DNA of 64,000 nucleotides from Sialis fuliginosa (taxonomy: Eukaryota; Arthropoda; Insecta; Megaloptera; Sialidae): contig OY540821.1 in NCBI GenBank assembly GCA_961205875.1, forward strand, positions 13,640,001 to 13,704,000, in the 5' to 3' direction. Numbering within the stretch: position 1 is the stretch's first letter; each line of letters opens with the position of its first letter. Both the position numbers and the translations under genes were made by a program. Positions 12,166 to 24,095 of the stretch are shown piece after piece. A model generated the notes under the pieces. It made no database searches, was not told where the DNA came from, and saw nothing but the letters and a program-made list of their open reading frames with translations.

Positions 12166-13205
12166 GAAAAAAATGTTGCTGACTAGATGGATTAGGATAT
12201 GCCCTGGGGCGATCAGGACAGGCAACATTCACAAGCATATATACTATTTATATTCAGTTATTTGCGAATTTTCACAAAAATAACACACTTTTTTATTTGC
12301 ATATTTTTATATTCGCATCCACTAGATACAAAAACTGCACTATATAAAAGCCGAAACATAAACAAAACTTTAAACAATCTCATTTGCTAGAATCGTCCGA
12401 AAATAGCAGCAATATGAATTTGAGTTTAGGAATGTTTATTGGTGCTATTGTTTACCACCAATGTCCCAATGAACACAGTAAACTTCCTAAACACAAAAAC
12501 TACTGACCGCAACACACAAACTTTGGAGATTCATTTACAAATGTTTGTATAACAGTCTTCGACGTAATACTGTCCACATTATACGATACAAGCTGATCAT
12601 GAAGTTTACACAAATTTATTATTAAACCTTGATAAATATTTTTTGATAATATTAATATTAATGTACTTAAAATAATATAATATAAATAAAAATAAATTTA
12701 TAATATTTAATTCTAATAATAATGAGAAATTTCTAGCGCCCCATAGATGCATGATTAATAACAAATCTTAGTCAGCTATTACGGGATTTCCCTAACCGTC
12801 TATATTTGAAAAACTGCAGCTAGTCACCTATTTTCACACTTTTGAGTAATCAGGTCATTCATTTCTTGTTTCATTGTGTGAATTTTTTTGGTTTTGTTTT
12901 AGTTATTATGTAACTAAAAGGATATAAAAAATATTTCATCTATGTATCTTAAAGAGGAAAAATAAGACACTAACTTACTTTCATGAATTGATAATTATCT
13001 TAATAATTTTGCAGTTAGAAGTTAAAAGTGATACATTCAAAAAAATCTAATATTTTTAATTTTACAAGATCTAAAAAATACATCTGTCCATATTGGTGAT
13101 AAAAGTAAACAGAATGGGACCATGAAAATATTTTATTAACATTCTCGAAATGTACCTTTTTCAAATTGAAAGACATTCCAAAGTTTTCAACGTTGATATT
13201 TCAAT
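12166..13205. other. AT-rich non-coding stretch with a TATA-like motif
   Basis: TATATAAAAG at 12341-12350 is a good TATA-box match, but no initiator lies at the expected ~30-bp distance. A TCATTT string at 12380 is too far. A 30-codon frame begins at 12414 (MNLSLGMFIGAIVYHQCPNE...), but it lies within a hairpin-prone segment (GTTTAGGAA...TTCCTAAAC, ATTGGTG...CACCAAT) and is not supported as a gene. The rest is AT-rich without features. Confidence 0.4.
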
Positions 13206-13209
13206 TTAA

Positions 13210-13309
13210 CCCTTTCAGCCCTGAATTTTTAATAATGAACATAAATTTCAAATGCACAGATCAATCTAAATGTCAATGGTGGCAAATGCCACCGGCAGGG
13301 CCGAAAGGG
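13210..13309. mobile_element. piggyBac-like MITE between TTAA sites
   Basis: A 100-bp sequence starts CCCTTTCAGCCCTG and ends CAGGGCCGAAAGGG, an imperfect 14-bp terminal inverted repeat (one mismatch). It is bounded on both sides by TTAA (13206-13209 and 13310-13313). TTAA duplication with CCC/GGG ends is diagnostic of the piggyBac superfamily. The element is far too short to code for a transposase. Confidence 0.75.
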
Positions 13310-13313
13310 TTAA

Positions 13314-13649
13314 TCTGACTCGACAATAGTTAGCCATTACAGCGTTTCTACAAAATTTTGCAAGTACACTACTTTTGCAAAATCTGCAACTTTGAGATTG
13401 GCATTTTCTAACTATAAGCAGTGTATTCTACATGATCTAGTAATTTAGCGCACGTTCTAACTTTTCGAAGTTCTTCTTAATGTAACCTCCTACCCACCTT
13501 CATCATAAGTCAATGTCAGAGATGTACCTTTTTCCCAAATAACGACATTTCTGAAAACAAAACTATATTGTCGAATTTTCTAAATTTCCTATCCAATTAA
13601 ATATTAAACTGTTTTTTAATGAACTAACCATAGAAATTAAGGTGGCATA
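13314..13649. other. AT-rich non-coding stretch
   Basis: Nothing recognisable is present. Confidence 0.55.
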
Positions 13650-13766
13650 AAGAAAAAATAATCACGATTAGTTAATTGTCTGTTTACAATCCATGATTTA
13701 ATATTAATTCTAAATCTAATCACGGTTAGTTTACGGACGATTCATTAATTGTGATTCTTTTTTTAC
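13650..13766. repeat. Imperfect inverted repeat (hairpin)
   Basis: The left arm (AATCACGATTAGTTAATTG, then TCTGTTTAC) is matched imperfectly by the reverse complement of the right arm (GTTTACGGACGATTC, ATTAATTGTGATTC). The middle also repeats AATCACGGTTAGTTTA directly. It is probably a small decayed MITE, but no target duplication was found. Confidence 0.45.
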
Positions 13767-14330
13767 TGTAGAAGATTCATCATAGCAGTAATTAACGTTG
13801 AGTATTATAATTATGGTTTTAAAATAGTCGATTAATTTTGCTTTATGCAACCCAAGGTTAAAATATTAAGTAGGGTCAAAGATGCATATATTCTCTTTTA
13901 ATTTAATAAATAAGATACAACAATCGACATGATATAAATGACCATACTGTATATCACCAATGTAGTATATATATATATATAAAGTGTTTTGTGAGTTGGA
14001 AAAAAATAATACGAAAAGTCGCACAAGTTGTACCCGTCTAGTATGTCATTTTCGATGACATAGAATGTAATTTATGTCAAATTCTCTCTTTAAGAAAATC
14101 GCACTAAATTTAATTTATTACTCCTTTACATTGCTCCGGCAATCCACGGTTTTATCAGAGTTATATTAATCTGAATAATTTATATTTATTATTTGTTGCA
14201 GGATTATAAAATCGTTTTGAAATATAAAAATTTAAATATAATAAATTTACTATGATTAATATTTTTTGTAAAGATCTTTTAAAACTAAAATAGAACGTCA
14301 AAAGAGAATTTAAAATTGTTTTATAGGGTC
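13767..14330. other. AT-rich non-coding stretch with (TA)n
   Basis: A (TA)n run lies at 13965-13982. A small hairpin GTCATTTTCGATGAC occurs near 14045. An acceptor-like TTATTATTTGTTGCAG ends near 14201. No gene is seen. Confidence 0.5.
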
Positions 14331-14708
14331 AACTGGGGTAAAGGTGAAACAAAATACAAATCTTTCATGTTTTTTTGACAGTTAACGATACAAATTTATA
14401 CTTTAATTTTTTCTACTAGATGCACTTATGAATAACCATTTTAAATACTTACATCTTTTGAACTGTATGATACAACACAGACTTTAAAAATGAAAAAAAG
14501 TGTGTTTCATTTTTAATATCAATGTGAAATTGTAACTTTAATTAATATCTGAGCTATACAGAAAGTTATGTACAAAGAATTAAAATTTAATTCACACGTT
14601 TTGACATCGACTAACAGGGAAATATGTAATGATGATGTCAGTTTTTATAATTCTCCTATAAACAAATTATTTTTTTAGTTTCAAGCGTGTTTCACTTTTA
14701 CCTCATTT
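14331..14708. repeat. Putative element with GGGGTAAAGGTGAAAC inverted ends
   Basis: The left end AACTGGGGTAAAGGTGAAAC is nearly inverted at the right (GTGTTTCACTTTTACCTCA), about 18 bp with two mismatches. The interior is AT-rich with no coding capacity. Related strings (GGGGTTACTTT at about 47837, GACGGGGTAATTTAAGACGG at about 26053) suggest a wider class of GGGGTAA-ended repeats. The family name is not known to me, and the target duplication is unclear. Confidence 0.45.
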
Positions 14709-15133
14709 TTTAATACCTACGGTTTTCGGGTTCAAGATTAATTGAAGATTACGTGTAGATTCTAATAAATGATTTTTAGGATTTAATATTTAAGGTTGAA
14801 ATATGCATTTCGGAAAATATACAAAACGATTATAGGGGAAACTTAATTAATGCTGTCATCATAGGAGAAATGAGCTAACTCATTATAAAACTAATCTACT
14901 TGGATATTAATATCCAAAATTCATTTTAAACTAAACTAAAATGAATCGCTTTATATCCTTTAAGTGTATAAATTACCATCGCTATTTAAACCCGAAATTT
15001 CAATTCACAGCCAATCCAAATTACGTTCTCGATGAAACATAATTTATTTCCTTTAGGAAAAGAAAACGATTCGTTTTTGAATTAATCCATTAGAATTATT
15101 TCAGGTAAGATGCGAAGCAGGAAAAATGTTTAC
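14709..15133. other. AT-rich non-coding stretch
   Basis: No gene is seen. On the plus strand TTATTTCAG|GTAAGATG occurs at about 15104, a juxtaposed acceptor/donor with only a weak pyrimidine tract. Confidence 0.5.
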
Positions 15134-15213
15134 CTGTCGGATAAGTTCAGACTCGTATAAATTATCAGACCCATCTTCTACATCTGCTGTATTATCTCGA
15201 TTGACATCAATTA
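15134..15213 (-). CDS. Candidate internal coding exon, family unknown
   Basis: On the minus strand an 80-nt block encodes IDVNRDNTADVEDGSDNLYE and then SELIRQ. It ends in a consensus donor CAG|GTAAAC at 15134/15133. Composition is more balanced than the surroundings and the peptide is acidic and linker-like. The frame is closed upstream by TGA, so the exon would have to start at GAG|TA around 15213, where the pyrimidine tract is poor; this is the main weakness. The exon ends in phase 0, compatible with the only open frame of the 51-nt RS-exon candidate further along the same strand. The neighbouring CAGTGTTGCCC string at 15221 looks like a transposon end. The coding appearance could be chance. 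Confidence 0.22.
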
Positions 15214-17365
15214 CTCATACCAGTGTTGCCCAAAAGGTTAAACTCTTGTTTGACCTCTACCCGATACAAAAATACACCACACAAACCATTTTCAAAAACA
15301 AATAATATGAGTATTTATGGGAATTAAAAATTACTGATGCTTTATTAAATATTTTTGATTAATTTTTTATATACATATGCATACGAATCATACGACAAAT
15401 CTGTTTTTAACTGGAGAGTAAATTGCTGCTGTATTTTATTAATAAGCAATACGATGTACCTGGAATTTATGTTTTGCCATTAAAGTTTTTTGAAGCGGTC
15501 GATTACAATATTTTTAAATAAAAAGCATGCAACAAACATAGGGGTCTATTAGTTGTTCAAATATATACAAACCTTTCAAACTTTATTTATTTACGTACTG
15601 ACATATTGCACAAGGATCAGTTCATATATTAACGTAAGTTAATGCATATAAACATACTTTTGTGGCAACCATATACATTATAATGATATTACTAATAACT
15701 TTAAGATGAATTGTTTACCAGAAAAATTAAGAGAATATGAACTATACATCATTTAATTTAAAAAAAATGTTATAAGTAGGTTAGGTTAGGTTAAAACAAA
15801 CACACAAAATTTGGCTATAGAACTATCATAGACCAAAAGACAAATGTCACCGATAAATAGAAATAGTTCGATTCAGGGACTCTCAAAAAATATAGTTTCG
15901 TTGAAATTACCAGTTCTAATCTATCCGTGACTACTATATACTATTATACAGTAGAAATATGTATTTTGAAAATAGTTAAAAACGTAAAGTTTCCTTTATA
16001 TTTAACATTCAAAACACCGAACTGCTTCGAGTTGGTCGAACGATTCATATAATTGGGTTTGAAACCACTGATTTTCACGCATCAAAGATCGATCGGAAAA
16101 TGAAAGATTATTCCAAACACACACACATACACACACACCGAGACTCGTACGTCACACACCCACCCACACGCACACCTTTAGTTGTAGACGGAAGCAGTTA
16201 CCCGGCTGTTAACCCAATCGAGTTTTCGATCACAATGATAAATTATTGCTGGAGAGATCTATCTCCTCCTATACCACTACTTGATCTGAAAACTTTGCCG
16301 CGATAATGAAAATTGTGTTTACATGATGACGTTGGTTTACATCAAATTGTAAATATATACGAGCGCTTGTTTAGGCAAGATTATGTTTATTTTGTTGAAA
16401 TTTGATAAAATAAATCGATTTTTACTTTTTAATAATACCTGCATGAAATATACTATATAAAAGGGTATAGCCAGAGCCGGCCTTTGCAAGACTGGCGCCT
16501 TGGGCGAGATTAATTTTGCCCCCCCCCCCCTCACCCCGAGATGATCAGTGATGTCGGAAAAGAGATTTTAGATAGCGAGGCACTTGAAAAAAGGTGCAAG
16601 ACACAAAAATGACGGTTGTTAAAGATGGGCGCTTCTACTACAGCTCTTAGTAGTCCGATGTCAAATTTTTTTGTTAATTAAGAAGAAACTTTTTTATTAT
16701 TATACATTTTTCGCACAGTTATGAAAAATATAAAAATTTATAATAATGCAATACAAAAAAGTAATTAGTGATTCTGGAATACACAATATGATATTTGATA
16801 ATATGCTTGCGGTTGTATCAACAAGAATTCTATTGGTAAAGCCCATTGAACAATGAACTTATTTACATTTAATTATAGAAGTATAAATGTGCAAACAAAT
16901 ATTATAAACTATAACAAAATAATCTCTGCCATTTAACTAAAAACTATATTTTCCAAAATGTAAATTAACTACAAACGGTCCGTTTTTCTCGAATGTCGCA
17001 TTAAAGGGAAAACAGAATTACAAAGAAAATTAGAATTACAGTTAAATACACTCAACTGTTTTAAACAAGTGTAAAGCGTATTTAACTTGCAAATTAATGT
17101 TAAATATAAATGATTACAATTTATGCAATCATATTGAGAGAAATATATTTTGAATAAATTTTAACACAAACTTTTCATGCAAAAACTTTCCTCATTTCCA
17201 TCTTCTATTCTGTTAACAAACAATTTCACATCCCCAGTAAAAATTTACGAACAATCAAAATAGTTTAATAAACATTTCCAGAAAAACAAACGATCGTATA
17301 GAAATAAGAGTACATTTTTAGAATTTTCTTTGTAGTTTTATTTTGTTTGATAATTCTATTTTATA
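15214..17365. other. AT-rich non-coding stretch with simple repeats and a hAT-like end
   Basis: A GGTTAGGTTAGGTT stretch near 15779-15793 matches the insect telomeric unit TTAGG, which is common interstitially. A (CA)n tract lies at 16116-16138. A hAT-like terminus CAGAGCCGGCC begins at 16472 and is followed by GGCGCC and a 12-base C run (16519-16530); no right end was found. No gene is recognised. Confidence 0.5.
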
Positions 17366-17870
17366 ATGAAAAATAAGACAAATGTATATTTGATTCTTAA
17401 CAGATTCATTTTGTTTTTAAGTTTGCCGGAATATAAAACATTTTAGTAAATAAATAAATTAATATGTCTGCAAAAATAATATTACAAAAAAACCATTTAA
17501 TCTATATAATTATTCCATCTATCTAAATTTATGCAAACGTCAAATTGACATTTAATATGTCAAAGTAAATATCAATTAAAAAACAAATAATGATTTTCAA
17601 AGTAAATTGAGATAAATCTTTGTAATGGAATATTTTACAACAAACGTTGTTGAATGCTCTACAAAAAAGATTCTATAAAATTTTCACGTGACACGTGTCT
17701 TTCTTGAGATATCTTGAAAAAATAAATATTTTTGAATTTCACCCAACAATCAAAAAAAGTTTCATTAATATCGGTTCGGTGGTTCTTGAGTTATGCGTGT
17801 GACAAGGATTCACTCGACAGACACACACAAATCTTCTTGTATCTTCGATATTGCGAGGAAGTAATATTTG
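17366..17870 (+). repeat. Modular dispersed repeat, copy A
   Basis: The first 120 bp (TATATTTGATTCTTAACAG, ATATAAAACATTTTAGTAAA, AATATGTCTGC) is repeated at about 92% identity by eye at 35755-35875. The last part (CTTGAGATAT, TTTCATTAATATCGGTTC, GAGTTATGCGTGTGACAAGG, GCGAGGAAGTAA) matches copies ending at 29530 and, inverted, at 40966-41230. The middle module found in copies C and D is absent here. No open frame exists. The shared order of modules indicates one non-autonomous family of at least 0.5-0.9 kb. Confidence 0.65.
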
Positions 17871-19516
17871 CCAGATCTAAGTAATTATATAATATATGCA
17901 AAAATATAAGCAATTTAGGGAATACTGAATTTTAAATGTGAGAAATAAAAACAAAAAATGTTAGTTGATTTAAGTTCTGAACGCCTCGTATTGAAATAGT
18001 AATATTTATTCAGTACTGGCAATAACTATCCAAGCAAACATGACAAAAATAATTCATTACATTTCAGTTTTAAATATAATTTTCAACAAAGTGAGTTATC
18101 TAAAACTCAAATAGACAAACATCAAGAATAAAAAGTATCAAAAACAACAAATGTCTAAGTCTTACAAACTAAAATTTATAACGAGCTGATACCAAACATA
18201 TATACGGATTATTAAGACAAAACTTGTATCTTATATGTTAGGCAATTTCCTCCACAATGGTGAATCCAGTGCAAAAACAGCTACAAACTTTCATGTTACA
18301 ACCATGATACTACTTACTTATTATATTATTGTTACTTGGTTATTCGGGATTATTTTGTTCGGCTTCACAGAACAATATTGACTTGGTATTTTAAGTATTT
18401 AATTCAAAATAAATAAATATTGTATGCGGATGTAAATTTTAATTTTAATCTACTTTTTAAAGGTATAGTTAATCTCTTTGACTTTGAAAACTTCAATTTA
18501 ATTTTCGTTTAAAAATTAATCGCATCACAGTAAAGAGGAAGTTGAAAAATTATATATTAATAAACCTCCGACGTAAGAAAATATGCTACCTAGGAATAGT
18601 TTTTTTTTAAAGAAAATAATAATCTGACTTGTGTCAGAGGGATGCTAGTCGTGAAGCTGGACAAGGATCCATTTAAGTATAAGTACCTACTGCCCAAATC
18701 GTAAGTTGGATAGTTATTATTTTTTAAAGTACTATTCCTAAAGAGCTTATTTGTTAATGTTAATTTTTTTGCGTCGTGAGGATACTAAAAAAAAGTATTT
18801 GATTTATTTTATCAATTTTATACAAGTCCAGTAAAACAAGTCAATTTTTTAAGACCATTATGCACTTTAAAGTACGTGGTTGAAATTAACATTCCAGTTT
18901 TTTAAGTTTATTAAAAAAAAACACATACAAATCCGATAATACGTTAAAAAGTTACGAAGTCACAGACACCCACAACACATTTATAGATACCTTCATTAAA
19001 ATCTTTCAATTATAATAATTACAAATTTTGATTCACATTCGAACAAAATAAAATTCCACGATTGCGACCAATATTAAAGAGAAAACTAAATTCGTTAAAA
19101 CTTCGCTAGTGAATTTTTAATTTGATATCTCATTAATCTTAATCCATTTGGCAGCAGTGCTTGTGGAATCTTATCATTAAAGTTTCTTGACGGTCTCTTG
19201 AATTTTTAAATAACCTTGTTTGCGTTGTAATAAAACACGTCCATTTAATAAACAGAACTTACTTATTTTGTTCTTAGATGAAAAAATTCTCTAACTAGCT
19301 ACAAAGACAGTGTTTTTTTGTAACTATTACCTACGTGTAAAGAAACGTTAAAAAACTAAACTAACTATTATATTTACGAAGAATTTTTTTACTTTTTAGT
19401 TAGTCTGTCTGTCTGTCACAGCCATAGCTAGTGATCTGTTTGACCAAAAAACCCAGTGGCGAGGCGTGAAATTTTTAAAAGAGAAGCATATTTTGTTATA
19501 TCCTATTAACAACATA
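17871..19516. other. AT-rich non-coding stretch
   Basis: No gene is recognised. GTCTGTCTGTCTGTCACAG at about 19404 and CAGTGGCGAGGCGTG at about 19452 look like degraded repeat ends just before the palindromic element. Confidence 0.5.
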
Positions 19517-20229
19517 TAGTAACTAAATGATTCTACGTCTTATTTTCTTGTATTTTAGTCGATATTTGTATGACGAGTTGAAGTTTACTGCAGGAAATTT
19601 CACTAAAAAATTTAGAATTTTTGATTTAGTTAAAAGTATGTTTATTGTATAGAAAATGACGTGAAAAGTTGAACTGTTCAAACCGCAGGTCTGTATCTCT
19701 AACCGTTCTCGAGATATAGACTCTCAAAGTTTTAGTTTTTTCAAATTTTTGGAGAAAAAAGGCCATAACTTTTGAACGCGTGGTCGGAATTGATTTTAGT
19801 TGACGGATTTGAAATCAGCGTGTCAAAATCTATATAATGACATGTATAATACTTTAAAATCTAAAAAAAAAATTTTGGCCAAAAATCGACATTTTTTTAA
19901 GGTATACCCCTTTGAATTTTTTCGATTTTTCGCGAAATTTTTTTTTCCGAGTTTTAAGGTATTATACATGTCATTATATAGATTTTGACACGCTGATTCC
20001 AAATCCGTCAACTAAAATCAATTCCGACCACGCGTTTAAAAGTTATGGCCTTTTTTCTCCAAAAATTTGAAAAAACTAAAACTTTGAGAGGCTATATCTC
20101 AAGAACGGTTTGAGATACAGACCTGCGGTTTGAACAGTTCAACTTTTCACGTCATTTTTTATACAATAACCATACTTTTAACGAAATCAAAAATTCTAAA
20201 TTTTTTAGTGAAATTTCCTGCAATGAACT
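19517..20229. mobile_element. Long palindromic (foldback) element, copy 1
   Basis: The element starts TAGTAACTAAATGATTCTAC. Two arms of roughly 270-340 bp are near-perfect inverted copies, both containing GCCATAACTTTTGAACGC-like, GTTGACGGATTTG and AATGACATGTATAATAC strings. They are separated by about 100 bp of AT-rich spacer (about 19860-19957). The right arm is cut off before its outer end at about 20229. Short frames encoding MTDLKSACQNLYNDMYNTLK-like peptides occur on both strands only because of the palindrome and are not genes. A second copy lies at 49144-49901, with the spacer in the opposite orientation, and an end fragment at 25546-25739. Superfamily unknown. Confidence 0.75.
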
Positions 20230-20322
20230 TATAGATTCTGACACGCTGAATTCAAATCCGTCAACTAAAATCAATTCCGACTATCCGTTCAAAAGTTAGG
20301 ACCATTTTTCTTCAAAATGCTC
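20230..20322 (-). repeat. Extra inner-arm segment of the palindromic element
   Basis: Directly after the truncated right arm, ATAGATTCTGACACGCTGAA, CAAATCCGTCAACTAAAATC and CGTTCAAAAGTTAGGACC repeat the inner part of the arm, at lower identity than the two arms show to each other. This looks like a second, older copy fused to the first by deletion or template switching. Confidence 0.65.
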
Positions 20323-23167
20323 CGAATTTTTTTTACAATCATAAGTGTTCCGTGACTTAAAGTTAAGAACCACTAGACTATTAAAGTATTTATCATACAT
20401 TTCTACATATAAACATATTTAGAAGCACTGTTTTAAAATCACAGTAGCCAGTGGTTTGTTTGACACAACCCGTCCCAGCTTTTCTGCGTGAAACAAACGC
20501 CACGGAAATAAATAAAACAGCGAACAAACACATACCAACAGACAATAGTGTTTTGTTTCCCAGTGTATAAAACAATAACAGTAAGTCATGGCATACTGGG
20601 ACGGAACAAGTTAGTTAGTCATCATCATGGCCGTACATAATTAGTACACTAACTTACAAAACAATATCATTTTGTCAACGAAAATGCGGCAAATGTATGT
20701 ATTTAATGACATAAACATGTCGTCAGAGATTTTTCATCTCTGCTCGCCGAAACTTTCAGCATTCCCCGGCTATTCTCTTTATATAAAAGTGTTGAAAGCA
20801 ATGTTCCTAGTAAAGTGTACCAGTGCTTTTCAAACAATCCAGAAACGTAAGCGATAATATAATTAATTTGTATATATTATATAATTATAGTTCTTAAAAT
20901 AGGAAGTTACAAAAATACCGATTTACAAAAATACCGACGTGGATGGCCACATGAAAAAAAAACTTAATTTTTTAGAAAAAAGTACAAGCATTGCAATTCG
21001 GAAGCGATAATGCAATATAATAGTCAGTTATTTAAAACTTAATTTGATGGTTATTGTTTATATGGTTAAAATATATATTTTTTTAACCATATAATATAAA
21101 AATTTTAACGCTTTTTAATTATTCGAATAGCTAAATGTATTTTTTATTGATTGACCTGATGAAATTATAGTCCCTGACAGAGGGAGGAGGGGGGGGGGGT
21201 GCAAATCACGTCTAGGGCGTAAAATTCGTTAAGGCCTGTCCTGATGAGGAGATCAAAAGTGGACCAACTCCAAAAAATCGATTGGCTAACTTTCCATTGG
21301 TAAAATACATTTTATGAATATTTTTAATTGGTCTATTTTATCTTTGTATTTGAAATCATATTTTTAAAATTACACTGTGAAGAATTATTTATTAATAATT
21401 TCAAATTTAAAAACAAAAGAACCAGTGTCTTGCTGTAACCAAATATACAAAAATAAGAAACTGTAAGTATGTCTTAAAAGTTTGTATGAAATGAGAAAAC
21501 TAACTAAATCTACTTTGTTTCGGTTAGTTGTAAAAAAGAAATGTAGAGCAATGAAATGAAAAATATCTTACTACGCTTTTTAAAAAAATATCTACATGTC
21601 ACACAATGACAGTAATTGTTTATAAAGTTAAATATTTTTCGTCAAAATAGTTTTCGTATTTCTGTATTTGAGATAAAAATATATTTGATTAAGGAAAGAT
21701 TAAGGTTTTTTCGTTTTTAATCTAATAGATAATAAATTACAATTTATTTTTCAATAAATTTGATTTTTTTTTAATAAATAATATATTTTAATAACCAACA
21801 TGCAATTAAGAATGATTTTCTCTACATATCTTTAAGCATATTTAAAATAAGTAAATTGAACAAATAATTGTATCAAAGGAAGCATATGGAAATAAAAAAT
21901 CATTATAGATTCATCACTTCGAATAATGAATAACAAAAGGAATTCCCTTTTAATTCAGAAATAGCGGGCATAAAAAATTTAATTATTTAAATTTCCAACA
22001 AAATAATTCGTATATAACAACCGCTTGATAATTTTCCTTGTGCCATTCGATAGAGAAAACATTCAGTTCAAATTTCAGTCCGTTACGAAATTCCGTTTCT
22101 GACTTATCGAGTGTTTTGAGTAGAACGGGCTTATAAAATATTCGTAAAAAATACAACTATAATATTAAAATAAAAAAATAAAAGAAAAATCACTTAAGAG
22201 TACACTTAATTCTGATGTCATCGCAAAAAATTTTATTCTTGAAAACGCACCAAAGTGCTTCTGTAAAATACATCTATAAAAGCAATAATTTCAACATCTA
22301 GACACACATTTTGTAGAATCATCACAATCTACATCTTCACGTGAGAACAAGCTTTACAATACATATATCATTTTAAATTTATGGCCCTCATACGAAGATT
22401 TTTCCGAAACATTCTGCTACTATATTACCCAGTTTATAGTCATATTTAGTGCCCTTTTCCCCCATTTTAATCATCGTATACTTCACCGGTACCATATATA
22501 AACAACATTTATATTTTTTATGCGCCTTCCAAACAGGGTCTACGAAACTTTAAATAAAAAATATGTTAAAAAATATTGTTTGTGATTATATTTATAAGAG
22601 TAAGAACAAATTGTTATTTTTATAAGGTACATATAACAACAACTTACTATTTATTTAAGTATCTATATTTAGGTCAAAACCCTAAAATATACCTATAAAA
22701 CAATATACAGGCTGTCCCGTAAATCAGGGGTCATAAGAATTTCTATTATTATTTTTAATCCATTGCAGGTACAACGAAGGACCTTTTGAACAAACTATGT
22801 AATAAGTTTTTGGATTATTATTTTTTCCTATGAGTCCCACAAATATACATATTTAACACATTATTGATTGTATTTTAAAAATAAGAATTTATATTGATAG
22901 TATAAATAATAATTAATTTAAATATGTCATAAAATATATTCTCATTTCCTGAAAATTTAATTTATCATGTTTATTAATGAAAAAAATCCTGAGGCAAAAT
23001 ATATATCAGATATAATAATAAAATAATATATCAGATATAAAATTTTTTATATGTATAACGTTTAATTTTAATCTCAATTGAATTTAAAACATATATATTA
23101 TACGAATATACATATATTATATGTATAATGCGAAAAACACATTTTACATATATGTATATCTACTTTA
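20323..23167. other. AT-rich stretch with repeat ends and a TATA-like site
   Basis: A hAT-like right end (AAGTTAAGAACCACTAG) lies at 20358-20374. TATATAAAAG at 20780-20789 is followed by a donor-like AAAC|GTAAGCG at about 20847, but no convincing frame or initiator links them. CAGGACAGGCC-type sequence (minus strand) beside a G run at 21189-21199 resembles the end at 16472. ACAGGCTGTCCCGTAAATC at 22708 resembles another transposon terminus. No gene is recognised. Confidence 0.4.
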
Positions 23168-23222
23168 AAGCAGTATTTAGTGCTAAAGGAATATTGCATT
23201 GGTTGATAATACCAGCCATAAA
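23168..23222 (+). repeat. End fragment of the GGTATTATCAACC MITE family
   Basis: TTAAAGCAGTATTTAGTGC and GGTTGATAATACCAGCCATA match the right end of the element at 29588-29822 with a small insertion. Only this end remains. Confidence 0.6.
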
Positions 23223-23959
23223 ACTATTATATCTGTCATCTCTGTGTAATTTTTTTCTGACCAGTTACATACATTCAATATATATGTATGTATAAATGCC
23301 ATCCAACAACGACAAATTTTCATGAGAAAAAAGTAAAATAATAACTTATAGAGTGCATGTTCAGTACAAAAATAAAATATCTATGATAAAACGTAGCAAA
23401 ACTTGGACAAGGAGAGCTTCTTTTACTGTAGTATTTGCGTTTTATAAAAACCAAATCATAAAACTGAATAACAACGACGACATGTTGAGTAAATGATGTA
23501 ACATGAAACATATATGAAGTATGTACAAATAGGATTTTATTTTTAAAATCCATTTAAAACAAATATGGTCAAACATATAAACGGACCGATTTTCACAATT
23601 AGCGAATTATTTAAATTATTAATCAATTAACTGCAACACATTTTCAATGTTTTATACAAGTTCGAAGTTATTTTAACTGTTCTGAATCAATACTATCTAT
23701 AATAAAAATATTTGGGGTATTTTGAGTCTATATATCGGTATTATACGTTATATTGAAGAAAAAAAAATCTGTTTCGATACACGAAAATTATTGAACCGAT
23801 TTTTATGGAACTTTCACCGTTAAAAAGTCAAATATTCTAGTAACTTTAAGTTTTTAATGGTTTATTCAGTTGTTTATAGCTTATTTTTTAGTTTTTACGT
23901 TATCAAAATACATACAGAACTTTTCAGCTGAATTTACTCAAAAGAAAAAAACAGTGAGG
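23223..23959. other. AT-rich non-coding stretch
   Basis: No gene is recognised. ATTGAACCGATTTTTATGG near 23790 is a phrase common in insect dispersed repeats. Confidence 0.5.
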
Positions 23960-24095
23960 AGTTGGTTTGGCGTCACGCAAGACAATACGTACGCATTTTT
24001 TCACGGTCGGTTGTCAGACCGCGAAAGCTCGGCCGGGAGCACTTCCAACCCATAAAACAGTTTTACGCACCGGACATCAGCCGTGGCCGGGTAAG
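23960..24095 (+). promoter_or_regulatory. CpG-rich patch ending in a splice-donor match
   Basis: About 130 bp with many CpG (GGTCGG, GACCGCGAAAGC, CGGCCGGGAGC) stands out in the AT-rich sequence. It ends GGCCGG|GTAAGAGAG on the plus strand, a strong donor match. Frames in both directions are open for 60-84 codons, but no product is recognised. It could be a non-coding first exon. No TATA or initiator is clear. Confidence 0.25.

Noticed and set aside
12341-12506. TATA box with a 30-codon signal-peptide-like frame at 12414
   Set aside because: No initiator at the right spacing, and the frame lies in a hairpin-prone segment.
15090-15115. Plus-strand recursive splice site TTATTTCAG|GTAAGATG
   Set aside because: The pyrimidine tract is short and interrupted by an AG, and no RS-exon donor follows at a suitable distance.
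15855-15880. tRNA B-box-like GTTCGATTC
   Set aside because: No matching A box, no acceptor or anticodon stem can be folded around it.
19800-20011. Overlapping frames on both strands encoding MTDLKSACQNLYNDMYNTLK-type peptides, also at 49374-49619
   Set aside because: They arise from the mirrored arms of the palindromic element. The same words occur on both strands, and the frames run into the low-complexity spacer.
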